A DNA stretch of 64,000 nucleotides from Actinoplanes sichuanensis (GCF_033097365.1 NZ_AP028461.1:3658001-3722000); one strand, 5' to 3'. Positions 9,401-16,713 are shown, counted from the stretch's first letter. Notes: a model not told the origin generated them from the letters alone. Program-made: numbers and translations.

Positions 9401-11979
9401 TTCGGGGTGGTGGAGGTCCAGTACAGGTCCAGGGCCCGGCCGGAGGCCCCGGAGGTGATGGTGGAGACGAGGTTGTCGGTGTAGGTGAGGGTCTGGGCCC
9501 GTCCGGCGAGGTCCTTGATCGTCGACAGGCCGATCTTGCCGTTTCCGAGCGGCTGGAGGAACTCGTAGGTGGTGCCGTCCTTCTCGGCCAGGCGATAACC
9601 GGGGACGTTGCCGACGTTGATCGCGGTCAGCGTGGAGGTCCGGCCGGCCGGTGAGGCGTAGGTGTCGTTGAGCGGGTCGGTGTCGGTGTCGAGGTTGTGG
9701 CCGAAGGCCAGCTCACGGCCGGTCGGGTAGGTGATCACGACGGTGTTGACGACGCTCTTGCCGCCGACGGTGGCGTACTTCTCGACGACCTTGGTGTCCA
9801 CGACGCTGGACCATCCGGCGCCGAATGCCTGGTCGGTACGCGGGTCGGCGCTGTTGTACAGGCGGTTGATCTCCAGCGGCGGGCCGGCGGAGTTGACGAT
9901 CGCGTCGCGGGCGGAGGTGGTGTAGTTGCCGGTGACGGCGTCGAAGCCCTTGTCGGCGTTCTGCGACAGCGCGGCCGTGGCGGCCGGCTGCGGTACGGGC
10001 GTCACCAGCAGGTGTTTGAACAGGCTGCCACTGTTGGTGGCCTTGCCGTCGTTGACCAGGACGTCCCAGTAGTAGGTCTCGCCCCATTTGAGGGTGCCGG
10101 CGGGAACGGTCCAGGTCTTCTTGGTGCTCACCGGTGAGGAGATCAGGGGGGTGGTGCCGGTCTTGGGGTAGATCCGGAACTGGGTCGTCATCGCGTACGG
10201 CCAGTTGTCCGGGTCGTGTGCGTCGGCGATCAGGGTCGGCGTCAGGGTGGTCGCGGCCTGGCCGTAGCCGGGGTACATCTCGTCGACCTGCGGGTCCTCG
10301 TTGTCGTCGTAGACGATCTGCAGCGACGGCGTGTACGCCGACTCGTTGCGGGAGGTGAACCGCTTGAACGCCGCCGAGTTGGTCTCGGACGCGGTCAGGG
10401 CGAGGCCGAAGTTGGACATGGTGCCCAGTGACCAGCCGTTGAAGGTGGCCGGGTTGAGCGTCACGTAGCGCCAGGTGCCGACCGCCGGGTTCGAGGCGGT
10501 GTTGTTGCAGGCCGGCGTGTGGTCGGTGATCACGCCGGTGCCGATCGGGGCGGAGTACTTCGGCCCGGCGGCGAGGGTGCCGTTGTTCTCCAGCGACGCG
10601 ACGGTCCAACTGGTGGTGATCCGCCGGACGTAGAACGGTTCCTGGTTGGAGCAGTTGTACGACCAGGTGTGGTACAGCTTCAGCTTGGCCGACTTGATCT
10701 GGGTGCCGATCAGGCCGACGTTGTCGAACTCGTCGAAGTGCATGAACGACCGCATCCGCGTGGTGCCGCCGTCGTAGGTGCCGACCGGCAGATCCTCGTC
10801 GTTCTGGTCGACGGTGCTGTTGGTGTCGTCGACGTAGACGTCGCCGGTGGTCCAGGTCTCGGTGCTGACCGACGGGTCGACGCGGACCGGGTACTGGCGG
10901 GCCGGGTCCTGCAGCCACTTCTTGTCGGCGGTCACCTTGAGGGCCGGGCCGCCGTCGACGGTGATCAGCTCGTAGTCGACGTCACCGGACTGGGCGGTGT
11001 CGCCGGAGGCCGGGTCGACCTTGGAGTCCTCCATGTAGCCGGGCGGGATCCGCATCGCGGTCTTGCCGGAGGCGTCGAGCAGGTCGATCGAGCCGTCGGA
11101 CTTGGCCTTCGGGGTGAGACCCTCCAGCTTCAGCGGGAACACCCATTCGTTCCCGGCGGCCGGCGACTCCAGGACGATGGTCTCCTTGAGCCCGGTCTTG
11201 GTCGACTGCAGTTCGAGGTCGGTCAGCGGCAGGATGTCGGCGTAGGTGGCGGTCGAGCCGTGCACGTCGGCGGCGACGTCGGCCGCGCCGGCCAGGTCAT
11301 AGGAGATCGTGTGGCCGGCCGCGGTGGAGACCGATGCCAGGGCCTCGTCGGCCGAGGCGACGCGCAGGCTGCCGGCGGCCGGGGCGGTCGACGGGGACAC
11401 GGTGCCCGGGTCGTCGGTCGCGGAGGCGCCGAGGGTGACGTCGATCGAGTTGGCGCCGGCCTCCAGCCGGTCCCCGACCATCTTGAGGCTGGTGTCGATC
11501 GGCTGGTAGGTGCCGTCGGCGGCCTTGTAGTTGACGCGGGTGTCGTACAGCTGCCGGGTGTAGGAGCCGTCGGCGTTCTGGAACTCGTCGTACGTGGCGG
11601 TCGACCGGTCGGCGCGCCGTTTGCTGGTCTTCGGGTCGAAGCTGTCGGCGTCGCCGCCCTTCTTCCCGGTGGTGCCGGACTTGCCGGACGGCTGGGTCGG
11701 CAGCGTGGGGTCGGCGACGCCGGTACCGCGGCCGGGCGCCTTCCCGGCGCCTCCGTCGGCCCGCGTCTCGGCGGCGTCCACGTAGTGCTCGTCGTCGTCC
11801 GCGCCGCGGCCGGGATCGAGTTTCGGCAGGCCGGCGACGGCGGCGAAGCCGGGGGCCTGGCGCAGCGGGGACAGCAGGCCGGACACCGGCCAGCCACCGC
11901 CCTCGGGGACCACCTCGGGTGGAATGCCCAGCGACATTCCGACAGCAAGCGCAGTGAAGACAGCAATCCGCCGCCGCAT
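433..11979 (-). CDS. RHS/YD-repeat polymorphic toxin with DNRLRE, LamG, ricin-like, HINT and C-terminal toxin domains
   Basis: This 3848-residue protein has a short secretion signal at residues 1-30. In order it shows a DNRLRE-like module (about 365-560), a DUF6531-like start of the RHS shell (about 673), YD repeats broken by three LamG/concanavalin-like blocks (about 926-1286, 1363-1710 and 2230-2430), the first two carrying ricin-B QxW-like stretches, and the RHS core-associated motif RWYDPETGAFDTRD (about 3235). Then come hydrophobic helices (about 3343-3400), a Lys-rich linker (about 3443-3526), a HINT domain (about 3540-3708, SFDPSTPVLMADG, TAHHPFW, ending VLVHN) and a 140-residue tip (3709-3848). 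The tip contains VYRVEG and LFLNFGDRARAEEF, and I cannot name its activity. The RHS shell is expected to encapsulate the tip and HINT to release it. Confidence 0.95.
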   Translation of the reverse strand: MRRRIAVFTALAVGMSLGIPPEVVPEGGGWPVSGLLSPLRQAPGFAAVAGLPKLDPGRGADDDEHYVDAAETRADGGAGKAPGRGTGVADPTLPTQPSGKSGTTGKKGGDADSFDPKTSKRRADRSTATYDEFQNADGSYTRQLYDTRVNYKAADGTYQPIDTSLKMVGDRLEAGANSIDVTLGASATDDPGTVSPSTAPAAGSLRVASADEALASVSTAAGHTISYDLAGAADVAADVHGSTATYADILPLTDLELQSTKTGLKETIVLESPAAGNEWVFPLKLEGLTPKAKSDGSIDLLDASGKTAMRIPPGYMEDSKVDPASGDTAQSGDVDYELITVDGGPALKVTADKKWLQDPARQYPVRVDPSVSTETWTTGDVYVDDTNSTVDQNDEDLPVGTYDGGTTRMRSFMHFDEFDNVGLIGTQIKSAKLKLYHTWSYNCSNQEPFYVRRITTSWTVASLENNGTLAAGPKYSAPIGTGVITDHTPACNNTASNPAVGTWRYVTLNPATFNGWSLGTMSNFGLALTASETNSAAFKRFTSRNESAYTPSLQIVYDDNEDPQVDEMYPGYGQAATTLTPTLIADAHDPDNWPYAMTTQFRIYPKTGTTPLISSPVSTKKTWTVPAGTLKWGETYYWDVLVNDGKATNSGSLFKHLLVTPVPQPAATAALSQNADKGFDAVTGNYTTSARDAIVNSAGPPLEINRLYNSADPRTDQAFGAGWSSVVDTKVVEKYATVGGKSVVNTVVITYPTGRELAFGHNLDTDTDPLNDTYASPAGRTSTLTAINVGNVPGYRLAEKDGTTYEFLQPLGNGKIGLSTIKDLAGRAQTLTYTDNLVSTITSGASGRALDLYWTSTTPKRVNYVATDPTVPGDWDTANTWWYDYTDGRLTKVCPPTSWGDCHTYQYDASNSQHPAAVANAKALSYWRLNETSGTKAASTVLDNGGRDNGTYTSVTLGQPGPLTGSGSTATAFNGTSSQVSVPVGTASDTSYQSVSMWFKTSGGSGVLYGQSWDPITNSTTSGAYNPTLYIGTDGRLMGGFPKATKPGTAVGSIQSQKHGGCITAPDFVMQEFHSTYLDDCSGGANQQWNYTAASELRVTVGGATRCMALDNGNAGKGVDVVIENCNSQDYQKWDLNGDGQLVNIYAGSCAHFPDREGVGVAHPNYIYAVEIQPCDKKLRVEQGFFPRNGQLPLETPATVSDGNWHHVVLSAGGNKQELYLDGDQVDYETGVTLQDLTAAKSYIGAGFLGGGRPNQPHGNAKSVIGTRDYFTGSIAEVAIWDVATDAATVKDLRASGLSATKPMTKALRPSGEVSATVSYDPASGRVAQVIDGNGATWLPKAPTITGTSKVYESAVLGGAPTNYWRMAESAGRADAVNEVNGSTATYNSVGLGTEISPLGTGAGKAATFNGTSSYVKLPAGTTPNKASSVSMWFKTTDARTVLLGEADAWTSTPNQVAQPTIWITTDGKLRALSPSRTTTGPVNSIGAAGKCMDVPGSNSTDGTKIQLYTCNGTAAQNWTFVPTDASTTLNSTFYVKAFGKCLTPYGGSGNSGTQLTLWTCNNHESQKWFADAGGLTNSLGWSTCLDNPGNSKTNGTILQLYTCNASAAQMWLPSLTSKAKVNDGKWHHVVLAADGFTQTLYVDGVKAQSSTGTAELVPDQIPTRTLGSGYANGWMSNWFYVDNNTTNYYAGSLAEVAFYNSVIDEAQASYQFKTRDAVTQSAAGQINYTVQGPGTDETTVVNDLMYGRKVADIDALKNTTRYGYSGKGYLRSVTDPLGNMVINEHDVRGNVVAVTTCQDRSANLCSTAYTSYYPDATTENPAAHAWNDRPIALRAAGSASATDNTYLTTYEYDAKGNRISETDPLGRKTLVSYTDGGTNGGYNGGNAPPGLPWRVIKPGGSMQIIRYLPSGDVAETVDPAGQIMRYEYDGLGRVTREVEVLLTPTGVVETSSTRYTHDRLDRVVTVADTPTTNAVTGAKHSPLTTVEYNADGLVTAETVTDLTGGDAPRKVSYEYDSFGRRDAEIDQNDNRLEIGYDAYGRVNRQKHADDSVVRTDYDANGNELRTVVEGWTGDPNAPTAATDLVVRSLKYDAAGRLASETDSLNVETAYTYTDNNLLVSVTRKDTTGKSFVLERNTYDATGNVVNTVTNNGLTTTKREYDKAGRSTTATLDPTGLNRSTVYEYSPEDEIVRTTVKQGTTNLGISDSAYDRMGRLRQQTTYLHDGTTPTLRWKLDETTGTATADATGNNRGALSSGVTWSTERGGSASFNGAASGITGNPPVDTTRPYTLALWAKIGAEDVDRYVATLSGDLGSSAMKLYYDVETDSWQYTMSVRKANGDTVWIGSATPSATATSAWTHLAVTVDPVARKAQLYINGVASGAAVTTTENFNNRATGLRLGAESASSGYFSGQLDDLQVYQEALPVATISTLMSSTTFPSVDAKVSRISYGLTADGSVTSATDPRGSTVNLTLDEVGRAVVTTTPAVSTVTGEGGPITSVSTSRTGFNTFGEATEQQDPNGNVTESRYDGLGQIVETLLPDYTAPGSSTPIKARTTAEYDEVGQILATTDPLGARTTYLYDQLGRNVRVTAPDGGETRYAYNLDGDLLQHTDPNGATVREEFDYLGRTVTSTQIVRGASSSAQHVTTYKYGTDGSYPWPTSVVSPTGVTATIKYDVAGAQTEIADSLGNTTKTTYDGVGRPIRTTSPDGSFSNTAYDFAGRAIRAADYAPGGTTALRTQSVHYDVAGNTVGVTDARGTYKYFEYDAVGQLTMQREPISSSDAIVTRFGYDKAGNQTRFTDGRGNNFITTYNSWNLPESQIEPATTATPNLADRTYTTSYDAGGRMTRLDSPGGVSVTSTYDTMGRLTKSAGTGAQVATTDKTFTYDKAGRLTSFGGSAGANTVAYDDRGLITSITGVSGNSAYEYNPDGSLTKRVDGAGTTTYQYDPLGRPASVQNTTAGVNMTYGYNNLSQVETIAYGGNTRTLKYDALRRLSSDELKTSAGASVGKIAYEWNANDSLTKKTTTGFNGASTNTYTYDLADRMVGWDNGITPTVYAYDKSGNRVQAGTKTFAYDQRNQLTSDSDGTTYTYTARGTLASTVQGGQTVETTTDAFNQVVSQGSKSGGRSTYTYDGLGRVIQPNLTYTGVGNDVAADGSSVYVRDIADQLVGVSSSAGNRYAWTDAHTDVVGEFTATGTTLSGSVSYDPWGKVLAAGGMTGRLGYQQEWTDQTTGKVNMWSRWYDPETGAFDTRDTATNSPTPTSGAANRFAYAEGDPMSNTDTTGNAVDGKCGEYDYACALKKYQAEMAVYTKLMEQRDRDIQAAGSEIARQEAEYQRAERESNIPVVDILMQVAGDMILGMIGYYSIVGCIAGSLMDCLDLAMSVLGPAKVFQLGRSLYRALDRAFGAYRTWKRMVEVARSAMQTARSLVTQARKHLSDLMGKKIPKPKPPKKKKKPPTKKKKAEKQRKDAKAEKKPAPSKPAKKQEPRKSPKKSDNDKPKKGGKAKNDPKSPKGNKGDSKKKKKKSEEEEIEAPEQPETCPPTHSFDPSTPVLMADGTTRPISEVNLGDKVRAKDPATGEEGARPVTLLHSNRDIELTDVTVSDQPLVTAGKAVNEGKGDRSTRGPTESSLLETTAHHPFWDATTGAWVDADELVAGESTLVGPDGQIQYVTEVRNYTGSKVMRDLTVDDIHTYFVLAGGSPVLVHNNDEIDDCETITVYRVEGKGNERVRINDGFVMIRGANSKKKKEGKMLFLNFGDRARAEEFRAAHLEKFPDTVIKSFKVKREFLDYLRADQVPESAADDFPTRPLRVDKHRYDGSDLPDQYGLRTLHLNLMFPYIIQGTGKIG
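1400..1660 (-). repeat. Low-complexity Lys-rich coding segment in the RHS linker
   Basis: This stretch of the RHS gene is dominated by AAG codons, read as ctt runs on the plus strand. It encodes about 85 residues that are mostly K, P, E and S, between the hydrophobic pre-toxin helices and the HINT domain. It probably forms a disordered basic linker. Its simple composition makes it a likely site of length variation between strains. Confidence 0.7.
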
Positions 11980-12202
11980 GGTGAGCCCCGTTTCTCACAG
12001 CATGTTCCAAGGTGCGGCGAAGCATGCGGCACGGAGGTCAGGGAGCACAAGATCTTGAATGGTTCGATGCGGTGGCCCTGAGGGGTCAGGGTTGAGAAAC
12101 GCCAGGTGAACGCAGGGTGTGTGCTACGTCACACGGTGGCATATATCGGGTGTGACCACCTCGGATGTTGCTCTTGAACCCGCGCACGCTTAATCTCCGC
12201 CG

Positions 12203-12727
12203 ATGTCCACCAAGCAACTCCCCCGCTGGGTCCCGACCTCCCGTCGATCGATCCTGGTCACCGCCGGTGCCGGTGTGCTGGTCGTCGCCGGCCTCCTGAC
12301 GTGGGCGCTGTGGCCGGAGCCGCCGCGCCAGCGGGAGTACCTGGATGCCACCGCCTGCCTGCTGACCGACGAGCAGGGTGTCACCGCGGATCCGGCGAAG
12401 ACGGTGTGGACGACCATGCAGACGGCGTCCGTCAAGAGCCTGGTCCGGGTGCAGAACCTCCAGGTCAACGGCCCGCAGACGGCCGACAACGCGGCAGCCC
12501 ACCTGGCGTCGATGACCGGTGGCGGCTGCGGCGCGATCCTCGCGGTCGGGCCGGCTCAGATCGAGGCGGTCACCAAGAGCGCCGGTGAGCACCGCGACAT
12601 CCGGTTCCTCACCATCGGTGGCGGCACCGCGGCCGAGAACGTCCAGGTCTTCGACGCGACCGACACGACGGCGCTGGAGAAAGCGATCCAGGAACGGCTC
12701 GAAACTCTGGCCGACGGCGCCGAATAG
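12203..12727 (+). CDS. Membrane-anchored BMP-like extracytoplasmic protein
   Basis: The 174-residue product has a basic N-terminus, one membrane segment at about residues 17-36 (ILVTAGAGVLVVAGLLTWAL) and an outside domain of about 135 residues. That domain has the alternating beta/alpha pattern of half a periplasmic-binding fold (LVRVQNLQV, GAILAVGPAQIEAV, IRFLTIGGG, VQVFDATDT). It resembles truncated substrate-binding proteins of the BMP family in actinomycetes. No transporter genes are nearby, so a sensory or orphan role is as likely as uptake. There is no clear ribosome site ahead of the ATG. Confidence 0.75.
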   Translation: MSTKQLPRWVPTSRRSILVTAGAGVLVVAGLLTWALWPEPPRQREYLDATACLLTDEQGVTADPAKTVWTTMQTASVKSLVRVQNLQVNGPQTADNAAAHLASMTGGGCGAILAVGPAQIEAVTKSAGEHRDIRFLTIGGGTAAENVQVFDATDTTALEKAIQERLETLADGAE

Positions 12728-12838
12728 CGGGCCGAACGGTCATTTCCGGTAGCGGTTCGGTCGACGCCGTTCCATTTCGCTTGGCCGGTCCGTGACCCGT
12801 CGATAGCATTCGTTCTCCCGCTCCCAAGGGAGTTCGAT

Positions 12839-13390
12839 TTGCCTCCTCAGCGCGTCATCGATCCCGATGTACTCCTGCGTGGCGCGGCCATGCATTATCT
12901 GAAGCATTCGACGATCGACATGGAACTGTTGGCCGGGGAGTTGGCGATCAGCCGGGCCACCCTCTATCGGATGGCCGGCAGTCGCGACGCGCTTCTCGGT
13001 GAGGTGTTCTGGGCGATCGGGCGGATCTTCCTGACCGAGGCGTCGGGTGAGGCGACCGGCACCGGCCCGGACCGGGTGATCGCGGTGTCCCGGCTGTTCG
13101 CCGAGATGGTGACCGGGGCTCAGCAGCTGCGACGGTTCGTGGCCGAGGAGCCGCAGACCGCGGCCCGGGTGCTGCTGACCACCGGCACCGAGGTCCATCA
13201 CCGGGCCGTCGACGCCCAGCTGGAGATCTTCGCCGAGTCGCGGGTCACCGGGGATCCGGCGGATCTGCGGCAACGGGCGTTCCTGTATGTGCGGCTGATG
13301 GAGTCGGTCGTCTACAGCCCGGTCCTGGGTGTTCCCGAGCTGGACTTCGCGCTGGCCGAACCGGCGTTGCGGGCCCTGCTCCCCGGCTGA
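12839..13390 (+). CDS. TetR-fold regulator, QsdR-like
   Basis: The 183-residue product has an N-terminal helix-turn-helix (about 25-55, MELLAGELAISRATLYRMAGSRDALL) and an all-helical C-terminal domain that matches the QsdR group of TetR regulators. I chose the TTG start at 12839 because AAGGGAG lies six bases upstream (12826-12832). The product is a DNA-binding repressor with an unknown small-molecule ligand. Its 3' end faces the cutinase gene across a 25-base gap that holds a hairpin, so it is probably not co-transcribed with its neighbours. Confidence 0.85.
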   Translation: MPPQRVIDPDVLLRGAAMHYLKHSTIDMELLAGELAISRATLYRMAGSRDALLGEVFWAIGRIFLTEASGEATGTGPDRVIAVSRLFAEMVTGAQQLRRFVAEEPQTAARVLLTTGTEVHHRAVDAQLEIFAESRVTGDPADLRQRAFLYVRLMESVVYSPVLGVPELDFALAEPALRALLPG

Positions 13391-13398
13391 TCCGGCGG

Positions 13399-13415
13399 CC
13401 GGGCCCGCTGCCCGG
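13399..13415. terminator. Hairpin between convergent genes
   Basis: CCGGGC and GCCCGG form a perfect six-pair stem around a five-base loop, in the gap between the convergent QsdR-like and cutinase genes. The stem is GC-rich without a U tract, as is common in high-GC actinomycetes, so function as a bidirectional terminator is likely but not certain. Confidence 0.45.
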
Positions 13416-14312
13416 TCAGATCTGGAAGTTCGCGCAGCTGCTGCGGTACTCGTCGACGGCCAGGCCGGCACCCGGGCCGGGGCAGACGAACTGCTGGTAG
13501 CGGGCGTCGTTGTCGACGAACACCTTGAGCCAGGCGATGCTGAACTTCGCGATCGTGGTGTTCGCGCTGTTCGGCGCGAAGTGGGTGGCGTTGTTCAGCT
13601 CCAGGTACGCCTTGCCGGGACTGGCCGGCAGGCTCTGGTAGAACGGCTCGGCGTGCGTGGCGACCGGCGCGACGGTGTCGCCGTCGGCTCCGACGACCAG
13701 GGTCGGGACGGTGTTGCCGGTCCATGACTTGGTCAGGTTCCAGGGGGTGAGCGGGATCGCGGCCTGCAGCGACGGTCGGCTGCGGGACGCTTCCAGGGTG
13801 CCGCCGCCACCCATCGAGTGGCCGACCACGGCCACCCGGGTGCGGTCGATCCGGGTGCGCACGCTGCTGCTGCCGGTGAGGTAGTCGGCGGCGGCGAGCA
13901 GTTGGCGGCCGCGGCTGTCCGGCTGGTCGCCGGTGGTCAGGGTGTCGATGTTGAACACCACGAAACCCTGCGAGGCGATCCGCGGTGCCAGCCAGGCCAT
14001 GCTCGACTTGTAGGCGGTATAGCCGGGGGCGATCACCACCGCGCCGAAGGTGCCGGCACTGGTGTCGGTCGGGTAGTAGATGTCGCCGCCGCCGAACCCG
14101 CTGACGGCCAGGCGCGACACGCTGGTCTGGGTGGTGGTGAACGGTCCTCGAACCGCTTCGATGCTGCTGTTGCTCGGGGCCGGGCCTTTCGGGAACGACA
14201 CGGTGGCCGCGTTCGCGGACGGGACCAGAGTGATTCCGGCGACCGTGAGTGCGACGGCGGCCGCCACGCCGACGACGATCCGGCTACGCTTCTTGAGGGT
14301 GTTCGAGGACAA
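13416..14312 (-). CDS. Secreted cutinase / polyester hydrolase (alpha/beta hydrolase)
   Basis: The 298-residue product has a signal peptide ending at ANA (residues 33-35). The mature enzyme reads like actinomycete cutinases such as those of Thermobifida: GHSMGGGG with nucleophile Ser166, GADGDTVAP with the acidic residue at about 212, NATHFAPN with His244, an oxyanion PGYT (Tyr98) plus Met167, and Trp191 in LTPWN. Two cysteines at 277 and 293 match the conserved C-terminal disulfide. It should act outside the cell on cutin, triglycerides and short polyesters. This is the family that contains the PET-degrading enzymes, but activity on PET is inferred from active-site residues only. Confidence 0.92.
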   Translation of the reverse strand: MSSNTLKKRSRIVVGVAAAVALTVAGITLVPSANAATVSFPKGPAPSNSSIEAVRGPFTTTQTSVSRLAVSGFGGGDIYYPTDTSAGTFGAVVIAPGYTAYKSSMAWLAPRIASQGFVVFNIDTLTTGDQPDSRGRQLLAAADYLTGSSSVRTRIDRTRVAVVGHSMGGGGTLEASRSRPSLQAAIPLTPWNLTKSWTGNTVPTLVVGADGDTVAPVATHAEPFYQSLPASPGKAYLELNNATHFAPNSANTTIAKFSIAWLKVFVDNDARYQQFVCPGPGAGLAVDEYRSSCANFQI

Positions 14313-14449
14313 CGCGTCTCCCCTTGTCGATGAGATCGGACAACCGATTCTCGGCAGCCGGGAATGCGATTCTCAATAGGGCGGAGACGTTGTGAGACGG
14401 CGGTCTTAGAATGCATCGCAGAATGGTCGCGCTCCCATTGCGGCGACCC

Positions 14450-15427
14450 CTACGATTCGTAGAGGGCGGCCATCGCCGCGATCGTCTCGCGCAGCTGCCG
14501 GACCAACTCGGGCGGGCCGACCGCCCGGGCGTCGGCACCCAGCCGCATCAGTGAGGCGGCGGCGTGCGGCACGTTCTCCAGGGGGATGACGGCGTGGTGC
14601 CAGCCGTCCGGGTCGGGTCCGGTGCAGGTGCGCAGCGCCAGGCGGGACGCCTTCGGCCCGAGCACGTCGGGCAGTTTGGCCAGGCCCGCCGCGGTGAGCC
14701 GGATCTGCGCGACGGCGGCGTCGGCGGCCTGCTCGTAGTGCTCGACGTGATCGCGCCAGAAGGCGGCGAGATCGAACCCGGCGGGCCGGACGACCGGCTC
14801 GTCGAGGGCCCGCAGACCGGTGATCGACGAGACCCGGTAGGTGCGTGGCGCCCCGGTCCCGGCGGCCACCAGATACCACACCCCCGCCTTCAGGACGAGA
14901 CCGAGCGGATGCAGGCGGCGGGTGACCACCCCGGGCCGCGGTGACCAGCGGCGGTAGTCGACCTCGACCGCCCGGTCCTGCCACAGCGCCCGGGCCGCGG
15001 CGTGCAGGTGCGGCACGTCGTCGGGTTCCCGGTACCAGCCGTTGGCATCGAGGTGGAACCGCTCGCGGATGCGCAGCGACGCGTCCCGATACGCGACCGG
15101 CAGCGCAGCCAGCAGCTTGAGCTGCGCGGCCGCCACCTGACCACCGAAACCGAGGTCGGTCGCCGGGCCGTCCATGCCGGTGAACAGCAGCGACTCGGCC
15201 TCCCCGGCGGTGAGGCCGGTGAGCCGTGTGCGGAACCCGGCCATCAGCTCGTAGCCGCCGGTCGGCCCCTGCTCGGCGTAGATCGGCACTCCGGCGGCGG
15301 CGAGCGCGTCGACGTCGCGGTAGACGGTCCGGGCGGTGACGCCGAGCTCGGTGGCGAGCTGGGCGGCACTCATCCGGCCGCGGCTCTGCAGCAGCAGCAT
15401 GAGCGAGAGCAGGCGGCTGGCGCGCAC
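14450..15427 (-). CDS. WYL-domain transcriptional regulator (HTH_11-WYL-WCX)
   Basis: The product is about 325 residues from the GTG at 15427, which gives the usual family start VRASRLLSLMLLLQ; an upstream GTG at 15451 would add eight residues. The N-terminal winged helix (SAAQLATELGVTARTVYRDVDAL) is followed by a linker, a WYL domain (about 135-215, with VDYRRWSPR and GVWYLVAAG) and a C-terminal WCX extension. Such proteins bind DNA and sense nucleic acids or small ligands. It is transcribed divergently from the small gene at 15492, which is its most likely target. Confidence 0.9.
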   Translation of the reverse strand: MRASRLLSLMLLLQSRGRMSAAQLATELGVTARTVYRDVDALAAAGVPIYAEQGPTGGYELMAGFRTRLTGLTAGEAESLLFTGMDGPATDLGFGGQVAAAQLKLLAALPVAYRDASLRIRERFHLDANGWYREPDDVPHLHAAARALWQDRAVEVDYRRWSPRPGVVTRRLHPLGLVLKAGVWYLVAAGTGAPRTYRVSSITGLRALDEPVVRPAGFDLAAFWRDHVEHYEQAADAAVAQIRLTAAGLAKLPDVLGPKASRLALRTCTGPDPDGWHHAVIPLENVPHAAASLMRLGADARAVGPPELVRQLRETIAAMAALYES

Positions 15428-15491
15428 CCGTGCAGACTGCCAGGCGACCACTGACAGAAGATGTCAGGGGTAGCCGCCGAGGATCGGCGTC

Positions 15492-15944
15492 ATGAACGAC
15501 TTCGACTTCTTCATCGGCTCGTGGAACGTCGTCAACCGGCGACGGACCAGCATGTTCGACGGCACCGACGACTGGGAGACCTTCCCGGCGACGTCGGTCG
15601 GCCGGCAGGTCTTCGACGGCGGCGCGAACTGCGACGAGATCGTCTTCCCGACGCAGGGCTGGAGCGGTTTCACCCTGCGGCTGTTCGACACCGAACGGCG
15701 GGAGTGGTCGCTGTACTGGGCGAGTAGCCGTAGCGGCCTGCTCTACCCGCCGGTGGTCGGCCGTTTCACCGACGGGCGCGGCGACTTCTACGGCGACGAC
15801 ACCTGGCAGGGCCGCCCGATCCGGGTGCGTTTCACCTGGTCCGACATCACCGCCGAAACGGCGCGCTGGGAGCAGCTGTTCTCCGCCGACGGCGGAGAGA
15901 CCTGGGAATCCAACTGGATCATGGATTTCTCCCGGTCCGCATGA
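15492..15944 (+). CDS. DUF1579-like lipocalin-fold hypothetical protein
   Basis: The 150-residue cytosolic protein opens MNDFDFFIGSWNVVNRRR, the FxxGxWxxxxRR opening typical of small beta-barrel proteins related to DUF1579. Many aromatic residues follow, with alternating strands. Such proteins often bind a small ligand, and none can be named here. It is divergent from the WYL regulator with 64 bases between their starts, the usual arrangement for a WYL regulator and the gene it controls. Confidence 0.75.
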   Translation: MNDFDFFIGSWNVVNRRRTSMFDGTDDWETFPATSVGRQVFDGGANCDEIVFPTQGWSGFTLRLFDTERREWSLYWASSRSGLLYPPVVGRFTDGRGDFYGDDTWQGRPIRVRFTWSDITAETARWEQLFSADGGETWESNWIMDFSRSA

Positions 15945-15960
15945 GACCCATTCGGTACGG

Positions 15961-16638
15961 CTACCCCGGCCCGCCTCGAGCGGTCAACGCCTGGCCGAGC
16001 CGTTCCAGGTTGGTGACCACCGGTGCGTAGTCGCCGAGCCACTTGCGGGTGTCGTGGCCGCAGGGCACCCCGAGCACGGCGAATCCGGACTGCCCCGCGG
16101 CCCGCAGCACCTCACCCCGGCCGCTGACCAGTAGGCACCGCGCCGGGTCCACGCCGAGCACCCGGGCGGCACGGACGGCCACGTTGACCACGCCGAGCGT
16201 GTCACCGTCCAGACCGTGCCGCCCGGCGATCTCGGCGACCCGCGACTCCAGACCGTGCGCCCGCAGCCCGGCCCGCATCGCCGTCTCCGAGATCCCGCCG
16301 ACCACCCACATCCGGCGTCCCGCGGCCGCGCCGGTGGCGAGCACTTCGGGCAACCCGCGCGTCATCCGGGCGGTGAGGGCCCCGTCGAGCTCGACGGCCG
16401 ACGCGATCGGTTCGGCGGCCGCGGCCAGTTCCGGCTCGTGCGTGGCCAGGCGCCACAGCATGTACGGCATGCTGCGGCTGAAGTGGGCCCACGGCGTTTG
16501 TGGCAGCGCGCGGAACACCTCCCACGGCCCGGCCCCGTCCGGCATCACGAAACACAGGCCGTCGTAGTCGAGCAGCACGTGGCGCACCCCGGCGACCGCC
16601 CGCGCCACGTGCGGACGCACCCGGAATCCATTCTCCAC
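15961..16638 (-). CDS. HAD-like hydrolase with a modified motif I
   Basis: I prefer the GTG at 16638 because AGGA lies seven bases upstream; a TTG at 16656 is also possible. The 225-residue protein has HAD motif I as LLDYDGLCFV (about residues 21-30), a motif II candidate WVVGGISE and a late DPARCLLVSGRGEVLRAA segment like HAD motifs III/IV. Motif I keeps both aspartates but ends GLCF rather than GTL, and the late acidic pair expected in motif IV is not evident, so phosphatase activity is uncertain. It faces away from the MFS gene across a shared control region. Confidence 0.7.
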   Translation of the reverse strand: MENGFRVRPHVARAVAGVRHVLLDYDGLCFVMPDGAGPWEVFRALPQTPWAHFSRSMPYMLWRLATHEPELAAAAEPIASAVELDGALTARMTRGLPEVLATGAAAGRRMWVVGGISETAMRAGLRAHGLESRVAEIAGRHGLDGDTLGVVNVAVRAARVLGVDPARCLLVSGRGEVLRAAGQSGFAVLGVPCGHDTRKWLGDYAPVVTNLERLGQALTARGGPG

Positions 16639-16694
16639 CGGGACATCCTGACCCAAAGTCGATCATGAACCAACCAGATTTATCCCGCATCCGT

Positions 16695-16713
16695 TGTCAA
16701 CAGAAGATTGACA
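16695..16713. promoter_or_regulatory. Inverted repeat in the HAD/MFS divergent region
   Basis: TGTCAA and TTGACA form a perfect six-base inverted repeat around a seven-base spacer, in an AT-richer patch between the two divergent genes. TATAAC follows directly and could be a -10 element reading toward the MFS gene. Operator function is inferred. Confidence 0.35.

Noticed and set aside
1210..9654. Very long open frames on the plus strand opposite the RHS gene (1210-4662 and 4900-9654)
   Set aside because: They are mirror frames of a high-GC gene with strong third-position bias; their sequence is V/G/R/A-rich with no domain, and the RHS gene on the other strand is unmistakable.
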